Source: Latrodectus hesperus (taxonomy: Eukaryota > Arthropoda > Arachnida > Araneae > Theridiidae). From it: a stretch of DNA of 64,000 nucleotides. The translations under genes and the position numbers were made by a program. Below the pieces are notes generated by a model. The model had not been told where the DNA came from. It searched no databases and saw only the letters and a list, made by a program, of their open reading frames with translations. Shown here one piece after another: positions 1 to 11,593 of this stretch (positions within the stretch are counted from its first letter, which is position 1; every line of letters starts with the position of its first letter). The stretch covers positions 2,339,087-2,403,086 of the forward strand of contig CM075852.1 in assembly GCA_037975125.1 (NCBI GenBank), read 5' to 3'.

Positions 1-3000
1 CCCAGTTTCAGAAGTGATTTTCTTTGCATCGAAGCCAGCTTTAGGCGATTGTGGCTCTGATGGCGTAGTGCCTCCAGACACAGTCACCAGTTCTGGAAAA
101 TCCGCCTCAACTGCGCTACTGAAAACTGGTTGTTCCACAACTGGACTCGCTGATCTATCTGAAGCTTCATCTTCTTCCTCATACAAAGGCTGTTCAGTGA
201 CATCAGTTGGGTGCATCTTCATGCCCGGGGTTGAGATGTAGTGTTGTCCAATAGGATCTCGCATCTCTTCTTCCGAATATTTCATTTCCGGAGGAGTTGG
301 ATGGCGAATCATTTCTCCATCATCCTCGATATCTCTATCTTCAGTAGAATCATGATCTTTTTCATCAAAATCTTGCTTTTCGGAACAGTAAGCATCTTTA
401 TCCTTCACTGATTGGATCTCGTCAATCGTGTGAGAGTCTTTTCCACAAATTAACTCATCCATGTGTCCTTCATAATCTACAACGGCATGAGGGGTTGGAC
501 TTTTGACTACGTCTTCATCGTCAGAGTTTTGATCCTGACAAGCACTAAGTTTGTCATGATCGGTAGCGTCTTTCTCTTTGCTTAACATGTATTGTTTAAG
601 GTCAACATCGTCCTCGGACTCTGTACCACTTTTTCTTCGCAACTGATTTATATAACTGTCTTCGAGTTCTTCATCATTCAAAGTGATGGATACTGCTGAT
701 TCCTTACGAACTATTTCTTCAGGTTCATCAACAGATGTTTCTTGCATTTCGACATCATTAATTATGTTTCTGGATAATTCGTAGTCTTCGTTCGTAGCAC
801 GACTGATTGTTTCTTTCAAAGACTGAATTTCTTCTTGATCATATTCTTCATCAGCAGACTGATCATCAGTTTCTTTAATTTGGGCACTGTTCTCAAGCAT
901 GCTAACTTCATCAGATGTTATTTTCTCCTGAACTTCCGTCAGGTCTTTACTATCACAATTAGTTTCTAAATATTCTTTATTAATTTCTAGTTTTGTTTCT
1001 GAACCATAATCAATTTCCTTTTCAATTGTTTCATCAGCTTTAAAATCAGTTTTGGAAGTAATAGCTTCAATTATAGATACTTGTCCTCCAATGCTATTAG
1101 TTTCGGGTTCAGGAATGTATTCTTGTTGTTCAGTTTCTGAAGGTAAAATTTTTTCATCGTACTTTTCTTCAGTTTCACATTGGGATAAAGCTTTACCTTC
1201 AAGAGTAGATTGAAAGTCATCAAATCGCCCTGTTTCAATGTTAGTGTGAATTTCTCCATGAATTTCACTATCGTTTTCTACTTCATGAATTTCAACATCT
1301 TTTTCTAATTTTTGCGTTTCGTTGATACTCTCTACTGCTTCAAGAGTTTCAATGTTTGTTTCTAATTTGTGAGGTTCAATCGTTGTTTCTAAGGCATTAA
1401 TTTCAGTGTTGACTTCCGATTTATGATCTTCAGTATAGGATTTTTGTTCTTCAAGCGTTTCAAAATCAATTTCCTTATGAGCTTCAATATTAGTTTCAAT
1501 GTGCTGAGCTTCGAATTTTGTTTCGATTTCATGAGCCATCGTACTTTCCATTTCATAAGCTTCAATTTTAGTTTCCACTTCATGACCTTCAGTTTTAGTT
1601 TCTTTTTCATGAGCCTCAGTTGCAGTTTCTAATTCATAAGCATCAGTTTTTGTTTCCATTTCATAGGCCTCAACTTCAGCTTCCACTTCTTGAGCCTCAA
1701 TTTTAGCTTCTACATCATGGGTTTCAATTTTAGTATCCACTTCATGGGGTTCGTTATAAGAGTCTGCTTCAATTTTAATATTAGTATCTTTGTCTTTATT
1801 AATTTCAGCAACAAGTTCGATATCTTCATGTGCTTCAATATTACTTTCATCATGTTCATATGAAGATCGAGCACAAAAACTGCCTTCCATAGACATTTGA
1901 GCTAGCTGATCATCAACACTTACATTTTCAGATTCTATGATGTAACCTTCCTTCTCAATAGACTTGAAAGAGCCAGTTTCAAATTTTTCAGTAGATTCTG
2001 CTTCAAATTTTGCAACCTCTTCTGGAGGAGGTGACAAACCAATTTCAGGAGCATCCGAGTCTTTAAGGTCAACAAATGATGCGGACATCACATCATTATT
2101 TTTATGACATTTTTCAAAAACAGCTTCGATATCTTTTTCTTCATTAGATTCTTTATCCAACTGTTCAACTGCATTACTCTCGACAATTTCATCAGTCATC
2201 TCAGTTTCATAAGGCATATCTTGTTCAATATCTTTCATCTCATTAACCTCTTTTTCCTCAGTTGAAATAACATCATTTGCCAATGGTGGTGTCGGTGAAA
2301 CAGTTTCAAGGGGTGCAGAAGATAAAGTATCGGATGGAGTTAATGATACTGATTCTGATGGAGTAGGTGACAGAGCCTCAGGAGGTAGCGGAGAAACGGC
2401 CATTTCTTCTTCGGCTTTGTCAGCACCTTCTATTTCTTTGACTTCACCTTCGATTTCTGGTTCCTTCAAGTCCGGAACCTCAACTTCATCCACGAGTATT
2501 TCATCTTTCTTTTCCTTTAATTCAGAGGCAGCAACTGTAACCGCCACAGCAGAAGCGACGATCGAACTAGCTGCCACAGCTTTAGTCACTTTGCTGCCAC
2601 TTTTTGGTACGGCGACTGGTTTTGTTTTTGGAGCAGCTTTTGGTGTAGTGTTTGCAGATTTTGGTTTAGTCTTTGTAGTAGCCTTTGCTTCTGAAACTTT
2701 TTTGTTGCTGATATCTTTAGCATTTTTAATATCTGTTAATTTTGAGGGAGTAGTCTTTCTAACTTCATTAGTTTTTGTGCTTAGTTTAACATCTTTGACA
2801 GTTGATGCTGCTGGACTTTTTCGAACAGTTGTGGATGTAGTTTTCTTAACGTCCGTTACAGTTTTAGAGACAGCACTTGTTTCTTTCTTTGTAGTGCTTT
2901 TAACTTCAGGTTTCTTGTCTGTAGTGACTTTCATGTCTTTAACATCTTTTTTAATGATTTTTTTCACATCTTTTATTTCTTTCTTAACATCTTTTAAGCC

Positions 3001-4502
3001 AGTATCTTTTTTTGTAGCATCTTTTTTTACTGCTGCTTCAGTCTTAATATCTTTCCTTTCCTTAGACACTGTTTCTTTTCTCGCTTCTTTTTTAACCTCT
3101 TTTTTAACTTCTTTCTTCACTTCTTTAACTACTTTTTTAATATCTGGTTTATGAGCTATGTCCCCATTTCTGGATGCAATACTTGTCACAGATAATGCGG
3201 GAGAAGCGGTATTTTTTCGATTCGGAATAGTCGTTCGGCTGACAGATTTTTCGACTTTCTGGGTAATCGTTTTAGTGGCAACTGCAGACAGGGAAGCCTG
3301 TGTGACGACTGGATGACTCAAGACATCCAATGTTTTTAGTTTCTCTAAGCTTTCAAAAATTTTGTTCTGAGGTGCACTACCAGGGAATAATATTCGAGTG
3401 ATAGTATCCTTTGGATCCGCAGGACGCCATATTAGAACTGCACAGATTGATGTTGCATGAGATAAAGGTATAGCAGAATCCAAAGCTTTTCCTTTCAAGC
3501 CAGATTTAGTTGATGAAAATGTCTCTTTGAAAGAACTCCACTCAGAAATGAAGTCCTTCATCTCTTTGCTATCTTTGGGAGGACTCAAAACGTGCATTTC
3601 TAGTGTGCCATGTCCAACTTTATGGTAAAGGACAAAAGGTTCAGCAGCCAAATCTCTCCAGCACTGATGAGGTTTCAATTTCAGTTCATTCAGCGTTTGA
3701 ATAAAGCTGTTACCTTCGTTGACCACGCTGACTACAAGGTTATCTTTGTCGCCTTCTTTAGGGGATTGACTTTTGTTTTCGGGTATGTTGCAGAAAACAT
3801 AGCCGATTTGAGGATACGTGTTATTAAGGTACTTTCTCTTCATAAGAGTAGACATTCCGCATACATTGTTTTCACATAGCCTTGTGACAAGTACAGCGTC
3901 GAGTCTATCCAAGTGACGAATGAATTCCCATGAGCATGGTTTCCTATTGAAGCCTCCATCAATGAGCATGTTGAAGCCATTGATTCCAAACAAAGCACAA
4001 TCGCCTTGTCCAGCTGGGAACATGTAAAGTGTTGGTCTGTTGAATCGAATATTCCCTACTAAAGATGACGCTTCCATCATTTCTTCTAAATCTTGGGAAT
4101 TCAAGACATCTCTAAGACAATTTATCAAATGTTCTGAGCCAGGAACGCTAGATACTTTCGCAGGAGGATTGAAGGCAAGATTGGCTACTTCAGTGAAGAT
4201 GTCTTTGGAGAAACTGGCAGCGTTCCACAGACCCACATCTGAGCAATGAATGTTGATGTTGCAACGTTTTTGGTTCTGTACATCTGCTTGTTGAAATATT
4301 TCCAGAAAGTCGTCGAAGGAAAAAGTTCCATTTTGTAAAATCCAGGAACCAGAGCCAGCAAATGTGTAGCCAGCATGGATGAGGTGCTTGTGGCCAGTTG
4401 ATGTGGACAAGAGATTCTTGACGCATTGTTTGAGTGTGCTCACTGTTGGATTCACGAGAACTTCAACTCCTAAACTTTCAGTAGAGTGTTGAATCAAAAC
4501 AT
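1..4502 (-). CDS. futsch: MAP1/Futsch microtubule-associated protein, giant internal exon (partial at left edge)
   Basis: One minus-strand frame, read from 4502 down to base 1 with no stop in the parts translated, about 1500 codons; the 3' part of the gene lies outside the window. A polypyrimidine-AG acceptor (AG at 4504-4503) precedes it and the first two bases finish a codon begun in the 7450-7545 exon. Domains in order, by residue of this exon: residues 1-150 carry the conserved MAP1 N-terminal region (start VLIQHSTESLGVEVLVNP); about 155-300 the degenerate metallo-beta-lactamase-like fold (FPAGQGDCALF, MLIDGGF) in which the metal-binding HxHxDH is absent; about 340-405 a second conserved MAP1 block (LIWRPADPKDT, ILFPGSAPQ); about 450-510 KKEV repeats, the type of basic motif that binds microtubules in MAP1B; about 700-740 a Ser/Pro-rich segment; then an acidic Glu/Thr-rich arm with decapeptide repeats. 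MAP1 proteins stabilise axonal and synaptic microtubules. Naming as futsch is by family and invertebrate context; orthology is inferred. Confidence 0.95.
1490..1757 (-). repeat. futsch: 30-bp coding repeats giving Glu-rich decapeptides in MAP1/Futsch
   Basis: About eight to ten in-frame decapeptides of the form E-A/G/T-H/Y/Q-E-x-E-T/A-K-I/T-E follow one another, for example AYEMETKTDA, AHEKETKTEG and HEVETKIEA. Copies differ by a few substitutions, mostly third-base and A/G changes, with no frame break. Looser copies of the same register (NIE, KLE, HEGE-like blocks) extend down to about 1260, where Glu/Thr/Asn content stays high. Futsch of Drosophila is known for a very long repetitive acidic middle; the repeat length here is different, so homology of the repeats themselves is not claimed. 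Confidence 0.85.
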
Positions 4503-4975
4503 CTGTAAAAAAGAAAACTTATGTATTTTAAAAATTCGTTACAGTGTCAAATTTATCGACAAAAATTAAAATTAGAAATAAATTAGCTTAAAATCTATTT
4601 GAAATAATTTTGATGAGCATTTCTCATTGCTAAGTCTTGATTATAATATTTCAAACTAATTATATTATTATTTCAAACTAATAATAACTATTAGTTGTAT
4701 TCTAAAATTCTGGTAGTCAAATCATTGGTTTGCCCCCTTTTTTATATGAATTACCTAAACATAATTGATGAAATCAATTTGAAATAATTTGGCTATAATA
4801 TAGCAATATTTCCTGTTTATTTCCCAAGTCACTACACAAGGAACTAATTAGCAAATAGTCAACTATGGCTAAATTACATTGACACATCAAGACAACCAGC
4901 CGATGGACACATAGAACTTTAAGAATCCTTCAAACTGTATAGGCTTTCTCAGGATGACATTCGACTTGACAGCCG

Positions 4976-5100
4976 AATAGCTATATAACTAACCTTCATT
5001 TCAATAGTTCATGGGTTCGATTCTCACCGTTGGTTTTGATGATTTTTGTGGTTCGGAATCTACTTTGAAATGCATTTTCTCTCTAATGATCTCGTATGCA
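4976..5100 (+). mobile_element. SINE-A fragment, plus orientation, decayed
   Basis: Contains tRNA-like B-box text (GGGTTCGATTCTCACC), then GTGGTTCGGAATC as in the SINE-A body; the A-box part is badly mutated and the tail is missing. Confidence 0.55.
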
Positions 5101-5687
5101 AAAGATGAGTGAAACTGCAAAACTCTCAGCATGGTTTTCAAATAAATCTAATATCAAACCCACCACTTTTTTCACTCTAGGGAGCACACCAATTTCTCTT
5201 TTAGAAATATATATATATAATACGTCTAATATAAAATATGAATGATTACGACGTAACAGTTAAGGTCCCTGCAATTGAGAATAAGCCTGTTGGAAAGGAT
5301 TTTCAACTACATAACAATAATTCCAGTCACTGAGTACAGATGTATGACAATATTCCAATCATTAATTTGTATATAAATTTCACGCTACAATTGTACACTA
5401 TATAATACACTCACACTAATTGCAATTAGATTCACTTTGAGATGGTATGGTCAAAAGAACCAACGAGACTACTTGACACAATCGGAAGAATTGAAATTTC
5501 TGTTAATACTCTCAGCATTTTCGAAAATTGAACTCTGACTCACTTAATTGGAAAGCAAGATAGTTATTATATCGTATGGATGATTCACGAAAGAATACTG
5601 CTCTTAATATAACTAGACGTTAAAAATATACTTGGATTTAAGATCATGAATACACAAATGATTTGATTCTAATTAGCTAAATTGCAA

Positions 5688-5738
5688 AATTGAAGTGGAG
5701 AGTAAAAAAGTCTATACATTTTACTCTCTAATTCAATT
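5688..5738. repeat. Inverted repeat, 20-bp arms (17 match), 11-nt loop
   Basis: Arms 5688-5707 and 5719-5738; the inner 10 bp (GAGAGTAAAA and complement) are perfect and the outer 7 bp (AATTGAA) are also perfect. It sits 1 nt from a second hairpin. Confidence 0.85.
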
Positions 5739-5739
5739 T

Positions 5740-5789
5740 TCAAATTTAAATGCTTTCACCTGCAAGTATATGAAAGCATTTAAATTTGA
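5740..5789. repeat. Perfect 19-bp inverted repeat, 12-nt loop
   Basis: Arms 5740-5758 (TCAAATTTAAATGCTTTCA) and 5771-5789 are exact reverse complements. Function unknown; could be a foldback element or structured intronic RNA. Confidence 0.9.
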
Positions 5790-6489
5790 GACTCAGCTGG
5801 AATCAACAAATACTTCTAAAACGTAGCGTCAATATTTAAAATAAATGTGTTCTGTTTGATAATGAAATATCACTTAGAAAAGCAAGTTCCAACTGTAAAA
5901 TATTAACCATTTTCTCAAGCGAAGGAGTCTGAATAATTTATTTACATTTAGATATATTACTGTAAGAATTATGGTAGATCATATTTGTTGGACTAGTTTT
6001 AATTTTCTGCAGCAATAATTTGCAAACATGCCGTGATTTGAAGTTTATATTTTAATCATATGCTCGAAATAAAACTAAGTACAAAATGGTATGCTTGAAG
6101 TAAAGTTGGTTTGTTCTCTACATTTTACTCACAGAAAAAGAGACCTAAATTTTTTATGAAAAATCTAATAACATCTTCCAAAGAAAAATGCATAATATAT
6201 AAAAGATAAATACAGCGAAAATGAACTAATTTAACTTCACAAAGTTAGATAAATTTTACCCCTAAAGATTTAATTATTAGTAATATCAAAACGTGGCTTG
6301 CCTAACATTGGTAGGTCATACAAAATTTTCACAATACTTTTAACAGATAATTTTTGAAATATTCTCATATTTGTGGTAAATTTTTAAACTTTTTCGTCCA
6401 AAAATAAATTTTCTCAATAAATTTGCAATCAATGTTCAGCATTTTTCAACTTCTATGAAGAATGCTTAATTTATCCACCGACGGTAAGA

Positions 6490-6497
6490 TGACGTCA
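6490..6497. promoter_or_regulatory. CRE octamer TGACGTCA (one of nine in the window)
   Basis: Full palindromic CREB/ATF sites occur at 6490, 17362, 20688, 29953, 34974, 38050, 43868, 50774 and 63490 (start positions). Surroundings differ, so they are not copies of one repeat. This one lies in the recognised MAP1 intron. Confidence 0.4.
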
Positions 6498-7449
6498 TCT
6501 TTGGAGAAGAACGGTAGATCGGTTGACACTTAAATTTTTCAGGAGATAGAAATAGTTCGTAATAACTGTTGAAGATTAGAATAAAGGTCTTGAAAGAGTG
6601 TTCAGATTATTTTCAGACTTGTTGGCTGCTTGCCTTGTCAATCTATAATTACTTTGCGAACAAAGGCCGATTCACTCGATAACAAAAGTTTAGAAACAGA
6701 AAACTTCAGGCAATTAGTTTACATATTTCTTTTTTTACTTTTTGAGGACGAAGGCTAATTCGAGCGAGTATTACTGTTTAAAATTGATCTTAAAAACGTT
6801 CTCCCCAAGACAGTAATCGAACACATGAACTTTTAGAACGAAAGGGAAAACGCTTATCATTCTGAAACCAAATTTGCCATCTTCGCATGGAATCTTTGAG
6901 CTGTTGCATTTAAAGCCCGATCGCTAACTATTTCATCGCCAACTCTGAAGGCACACAAGAGTGTGAATAAGATTAATCAAAGAACTCAATACAACAATTA
7001 CTTTGGATTTTGCTCCATCAGTATATATTATCAGGATATTTTCATCGAACTTTGATGATGTTACAAGATTTCTCGAACAGGTGATACTTTCTAAAAACAA
7101 CGATTGGTATATGCTTACAGTCAAACTTTTAAGCTTCATTTAGTTTTAGTTGCATTCATTTATGTGAATTACAAAACGATTTCCATTTTTACAAGTCAAG
7201 AAAAATACTGATAAGAACTAAAACATTTCCAAGATAACAAATTTCCTATGGTTTTTATATAAAAATTATCCCAACTATTGAATTTGAATTCTAAGTACTA
7301 AAAACTTGTTAAAGATTACTTCAATCTTTAGTGTATGCAGTTAGTAGAAAACTACTTTAAGAAGAATAACCTAATAATCTATCGTATAACTGTACTTATT
7401 AATGTGTGTTACTTATTAATTCAGTATCATCTAGTATCTAGTTACTTAC

Positions 7450-7545
7450 CAGTATCATCTAGATGCTTAGGGCCAATATTAGAACAAACACTCGCCAAGC
7501 CATTTAAATCACATCCGGTAGATTCAACATCCCATGATAACAGAC
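7450..7545 (-). CDS. futsch: MAP1/Futsch upstream coding exon (96 bp)
   Basis: Minus-strand exon bounded by an acceptor (TTCCGTTTTAG, AG at 7547-7546) and a consensus donor (G|GTAAGTAAC, GT at 7449-7448). It contributes two bases of a codon, 31 full codons starting LLSWDVESTGCDLNGLAS and ending KHLDDT, then one base G. That G joins AT at the start of the 1-4502 exon to give Asp, so the product reads DDT-D-VLIQHSTES across the junction, matching the order of conserved blocks in the MAP1 head. The exon is phase 1 at both ends. The exon before it must end in one base and, if that base is G, restores a Gly codon. Splice sites were chosen by eye; frame agreement on both sides makes the call strong. 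Confidence 0.9.
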
Positions 7546-8430
7546 CTAAAACGGAAAAATATATAATTATAAAATTGCAAAAAACTAATACTAGTATGGA
7601 TATCAAATATTTATAAAATTTGAGTAAAAGTTAAAAACTCGAAAATGCTAATCCGGAATTAAAAGATCAGAAAGTTTTTATGCTGTTTGAATAACATTTA
7701 AACTAAGTTTACACCAGCACAAAATATTTTTATTACGTACTTCAAAATAAAATTTCTTATCCAACAGATATTTAAAATTCATTTATCAGTTATTTAATTG
7801 CATGTTACATTACCTGTAATTCAGTTTCATTACATATATTGAATGCTTTTTTTCAATATAACTTATTAATGACCAGATTTTAATAATTCAAAACTTATGA
7901 AATTCTGAAAGTAAAGATTTAGGTAATTTAAAATATAAAAAAATTTACATATGTACATATTGACATCTTTATAAATATTTGTTTAAAACTAGTGTTGGAC
8001 TGAATTTTAGTAAACATTTGTTTACAAAACAAAGAAACGTTATTTTAATACAAAAATTTTCAAAACTTCTGTTTTACAATATTGCGGCTACATGTGAATC
8101 AAAGCCTATATGAAAACTTACTATTAGAAGGTAAAATACGACGCAAACAAAGAATAGCATCTAATTTGAAGCTAATCTTTCTATCATTTTAATTGCCAAG
8201 CCGTGAAAGTTTGATTGCACCTCGAAACAGCCAATCCAGAGGTACCACAATCGAGTCCACGAATTGAGCTGGCAGCTGTTCTGCTTTACGAAACAGAGCA
8301 TTTAATTAATCTGTAACACGGAGAACTGAAAAGAAATGTTTTACTACTTTACCTAAAGAGCGGATTTCCTGGCCAAATCTTCTCTTTCACTTCCAAATAA
8401 ACTCAATACCAGCTTACCCAAGTCTTTTTT
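7546..8430. other. Non-coding AT-rich stretch
   Basis: Presumed MAP1 intron. No repeat family, exon or long hairpin recognised. Confidence 0.5.
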
Positions 8431-8439
8431 CAAAACCAC

Positions 8440-8988
8440 TACCAAAAAGATTATCACAATGGAACTCAGGTTTCGTTTCCTCTCCTAATTGTAAGTGGAC
8501 CAAATATTTTTTCCCTTCAATTCAATGCAGAATTAAGAACTACTGGTTTTACACTGACTTTAAAATTACGCAATTCCTCACTGGGCATAGTAAATTCAAT
8601 AGTTATCTACACCGTTTCCACATTAAAAACAGTGAGGTGAGCATGTGCAACTCTGGGAGTGACAACCCTTCTCACATTCTTCTTGAATGCGCATCTGTTT
8701 CAGAAGAAAAGAACGAGCTTTGTAAAGACTTAAATAACAGGTGGCCCTCGATAATAGCGGACCTAGTCAAGAAAGAGAATTTTGATTTTTTCATAAAATT
8801 TATCCATGCTGTTTTCTAGTTCTTTTTTCAGTTTTATATCTTTTTTTCTCTCTCTGCCTTCTTTTACTATTTTTTTCATCTCATGATTTATTTGGATTTG
8901 TTGTGTAGTACATTTGTTGTACCTTCGGGCCCTGTGTTGTATACCTTGGTGCACAGGGAGATATTTTTGTTTTCCCAAATAAAAAATA
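8440..8988 (+). mobile_element. Jockey/R1-like non-LTR retrotransposon, 3' end, copy 1
   Basis: 5'-truncated LINE. The frame from about 8450 reads KWTKYFFPSI, then KNYWFYTDFKITQFLTGH, SYLHRFHIKNSE and a cysteine/histidine cluster (SMCNSGSDNPSHILLEC), the C-terminal zinc-knuckle-like end of R1/Jockey-clade polymerases, ending with a stop at 8817-8819. A 3' UTR follows, ending in a short A-rich tail (CCCAAATAAAAAA). The first Cys of the cluster is replaced by Ser, unlike the second copy at 33783. No target-site duplication found. Confidence 0.85.
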
Positions 8989-9936
8989 TGTACTAGCTTA
9001 GTATATTGACACAAAAAGAAAGCATTTGATGTAGGAGCAGCATAAATTCAAGAACATTAAAATCTCAAAGCAGCAAACAGTGCAAATAAATACTCCAGGG
9101 TATCCTAAACATGGTGAACACAAGATTACACAAGCATTTGCTATTTTAATTTTGAAATAAGGAAAAAAAAAAGAGCATGCATTTTTAATTCGAACACATT
9201 CCGAAAAGAAGTGCAATTCGCGCATGTACAGCGAAGATTACGAGCAACACTCGCACACGAATGTTCTCTTAAAAAGGAAAAACCAAAAGCAAAACCAACA
9301 ATAGAACGTGGAAAAATGGTGGGTGGGGACGATTTTATGCGACGATAACGGAAGTCGAGAGTGCAGTTGTTCGGGGAAGACCCCTCCAAACCGGTGATGT
9401 ATTACAGCAATAAAGGAAGACACAACCGGGGCCAAAGGATCTTCGAAGACAGGAAAGGAAACTACATTTCAGTCTATCATCTAGTGTGCTGCATTCTGGA
9501 ACGCCTTATTTGGCAGTGCCACGCACTTTTTTCGAACTTAAATCCTCGGGACGGAGCTGTCTAGCTGAAATCGGATTAAGACAATTCTTGAGGCCGATAC
9601 TAGTGAGAACTCTTTAGAAAGAAATCAATTTCTTCAGTTAGTTTCGCTAAACAAAAGATCAAATATCTCTGGATCGATACACTTAAAAACCAAAGACTAA
9701 TTATGGCAAATTCTTAGTTTGCTGTCTTCCAAGGTAACAATTCCGCAAACTGTAGAATTCTCAACTTTGAAATATTTGGCTCTATCAAAAGACCATTGAT
9801 TGTGACTACAAAAAGTTTTAAGTTAAGCACTACTGATGGAATATTATCCACCATTTTACGATGAAATATCTTCAGTTTTGCTATGAGTATTTTGTGATTA
9901 AGAGAAAAAAAATCTTTTAAGAGGAATATCACTTAC

Positions 9937-9961
9937 CGACCAACTTCACAAAATTAAACAT
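9937..9961 (-). CDS. Candidate alternative first coding exon of MAP1/Futsch (weak)
   Basis: On the minus strand an ATG at 9961 is followed by 25 nt reading MFNFVKLV plus one G, then a strong donor (CG|GTAAGTG, GT at 9936-9935). The leftover G is the phase needed by the 7450-7545 exon and would give MFNFVKLVG-LLSWDVES. In-frame stops (TGA, TAA) sit directly upstream of the ATG, so it would be a true start exon. Against it: GTAAGT occurs about twenty times per strand by chance in AT-rich DNA of this length, and canonical MAP1 proteins carry a longer conserved segment before the LLSWD block. Read as a testable candidate only. Confidence 0.2.
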
Positions 9962-10038
9962 TTATCAGCAGATACATATGTATCTGTGAACAGAAAATAT
10001 TTAATATTTTTATGTTCTTAACGGATACATTTTGTAGG

Positions 10039-10055
10039 GCACACACACACACACT
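10039..10055. repeat. (CA)n microsatellite
   Basis: About eight CA units. Confidence 0.9.
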
Positions 10056-10499
10056 GATATTGAACTACATATGATATCTCAAAGTTGTATGCACGAACCA
10101 TCGGAAGAAAAATCTAGTTCGTGTAGTCTTTTCATTTCAAAAAATTACAAGCTAAAAAGAAAAAAAATTCATATAGTTTAAATGTATATTCTTCATATAA
10201 TGTGAAAACTTCAATATATCGCCCACCATGAAAACCTCAGTAGCCAGCCAGTTCGTAATCAGAACCTGACTTATCAATAAAATAAGACTAAGTTTAATTA
10301 ATTTGAAAGTTATTCGAATCGAATTAATGAAATGGTTAAGAAGCAGATTAGTGTGGACAAATCAATGTTCTATTCACATTTAAAAACATTTCGAGTAAAC
10401 TGACAATTTGGAGATTGTTAGTATAATGGTAAACTTAAATTGTTGGGGAATCTAATTTTTTAAAACAATTTTCACAAGAGAAATAAAATCTAAAATAGG

Positions 10500-10671
10500 C
10501 TGATTGGTTTGTAGCTCAGTCTTTCTGCACACGAGGGCAAATTAGACCAGGACATACGGTTTAAAGTTGACTCTGAATCACTAGAAACATCCAAGTCTAA
10601 TGTGAGATTCGAATCCACGAGCTGTCGAAGCGAAGACAAGAGCGCTAACCTTTCGACTAACGGGTCGGCAA
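10500..10671 (-). mobile_element. SINE-A copy
   Basis: Reverse-oriented tRNA-headed SINE. B-box complement (GATTCGAATCCAC) and A-box region near the right end, body GCACACGAGGGC..., tail at the left. About 80-85% like the young copies by eye. Confidence 0.85.
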
Positions 10672-11475
10672 AAAATCAGTTGTGAGCAATTAGAAATTTA
10701 AAATAAATAAAAGATTAGTAAGTTTTAACAGCAAAGTAAAATAAAAGCAATTTTGTGAGGAAAATACAAAACGAAGTTTAAAGCTTACAAAAATTGTATT
10801 ACCATGATTTGAGCTATGTTAGTGTAAATGAAAATCGTAGTCTTGAATTTGTTGTTAATGTTTCAAGAATTTCAAGTCAAGAATTTTTATTTACCCTAAT
10901 CTCATCAACAACTTGTTTCAAGTTATCTTGTTAAAGTTTCAAATAAAGAATTATTAAAATAAAAACAGCATAAAAATTAGAAAAAATAAGTCGATAAAAA
11001 AAAAACTTTGTATGAGAGATGATTTAACCAAAAATCACCCTTCAAAGTTTAGATATAATGAACTACGTAAAGATTTAGGGGGAAGTATAATAAAATTTAT
11101 AAATTCACAAATAACATTAGTTTTAATATTTATGTAAACAATGAATAAATTATAGTTATATTGTAAATTTAATGTTATATTAAAATATTGGATAAATTGT
11201 TATTTAAGAAAATAAATGAAAAAGAATGAAACAATGATAGTGAATGTCATTAAATAAATATGAGGAAGTATTTTTCACAAGACAATAGATTTTTAAAGGA
11301 CACGAAATTATACTTGAAAATTATTACTTTAATAAGAACGTGAAAATGTGAAGAGAGCAATTCATATAACAAAATTTAATTTAAATTATAAAACATTAGA
11401 GCCTAAAATAGAAATCTTTAAGAAGTGTGAAGAATTGGTTTCGTTTACTGATCATATTTTACACAAGGCTTAATT

Positions 11476-11593
11476 AAACCTGGATTAAAGAGGATTCCGA
11501 AACACTACAAACAACCATGTTCGAGGTGGGATTTGAACCCACGAACTATTAAACCGAAAGCCAGAACGTTCAATCCTTACGGCTGCCAGCTCA
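11476..11593 (-). mobile_element. SINE-A copy, tail missing
   Basis: Head and central body (GATTCCGAAACACTACAAAC, GGGATTTGAACCCACGAAC) present; the CAAAC-rich tail half is lost or unrecognisable. Confidence 0.8.

Larger units (their letters stand above)
4503..7449 (-). other. futsch: MAP1/Futsch intron between the two recognised exons
   Basis: Phase-1 intron of 2947 bp with GTAAGT donor at 7449 and TTTTTTACAG acceptor at 4503. It is AT-rich and holds no coding signal. It contains an old plus-orientation SINE-A fragment (about 4976-5100), a pair of adjacent hairpins (5688-5789), a CRE octamer (6490-6497) and a very decayed tRNA-like SINE remnant near 6790-6880. Confidence 0.85.

Noticed and set aside
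14..241. 75-codon plus-strand frame at the left edge
   Set aside because: Antisense to the MAP1 exon, with no family resemblance.
1389..1610. Lys/Leu-rich minus-strand frame in another phase
   Set aside because: Out-of-frame shadow of the decapeptide repeats.
2417..3154. 245-codon open frame on the plus strand
   Set aside because: It lies antisense to the Lys/Glu-rich part of the MAP1 exon; AAG/GAA codons read backwards give CTT/TTC and no stops, which explains the open frame.
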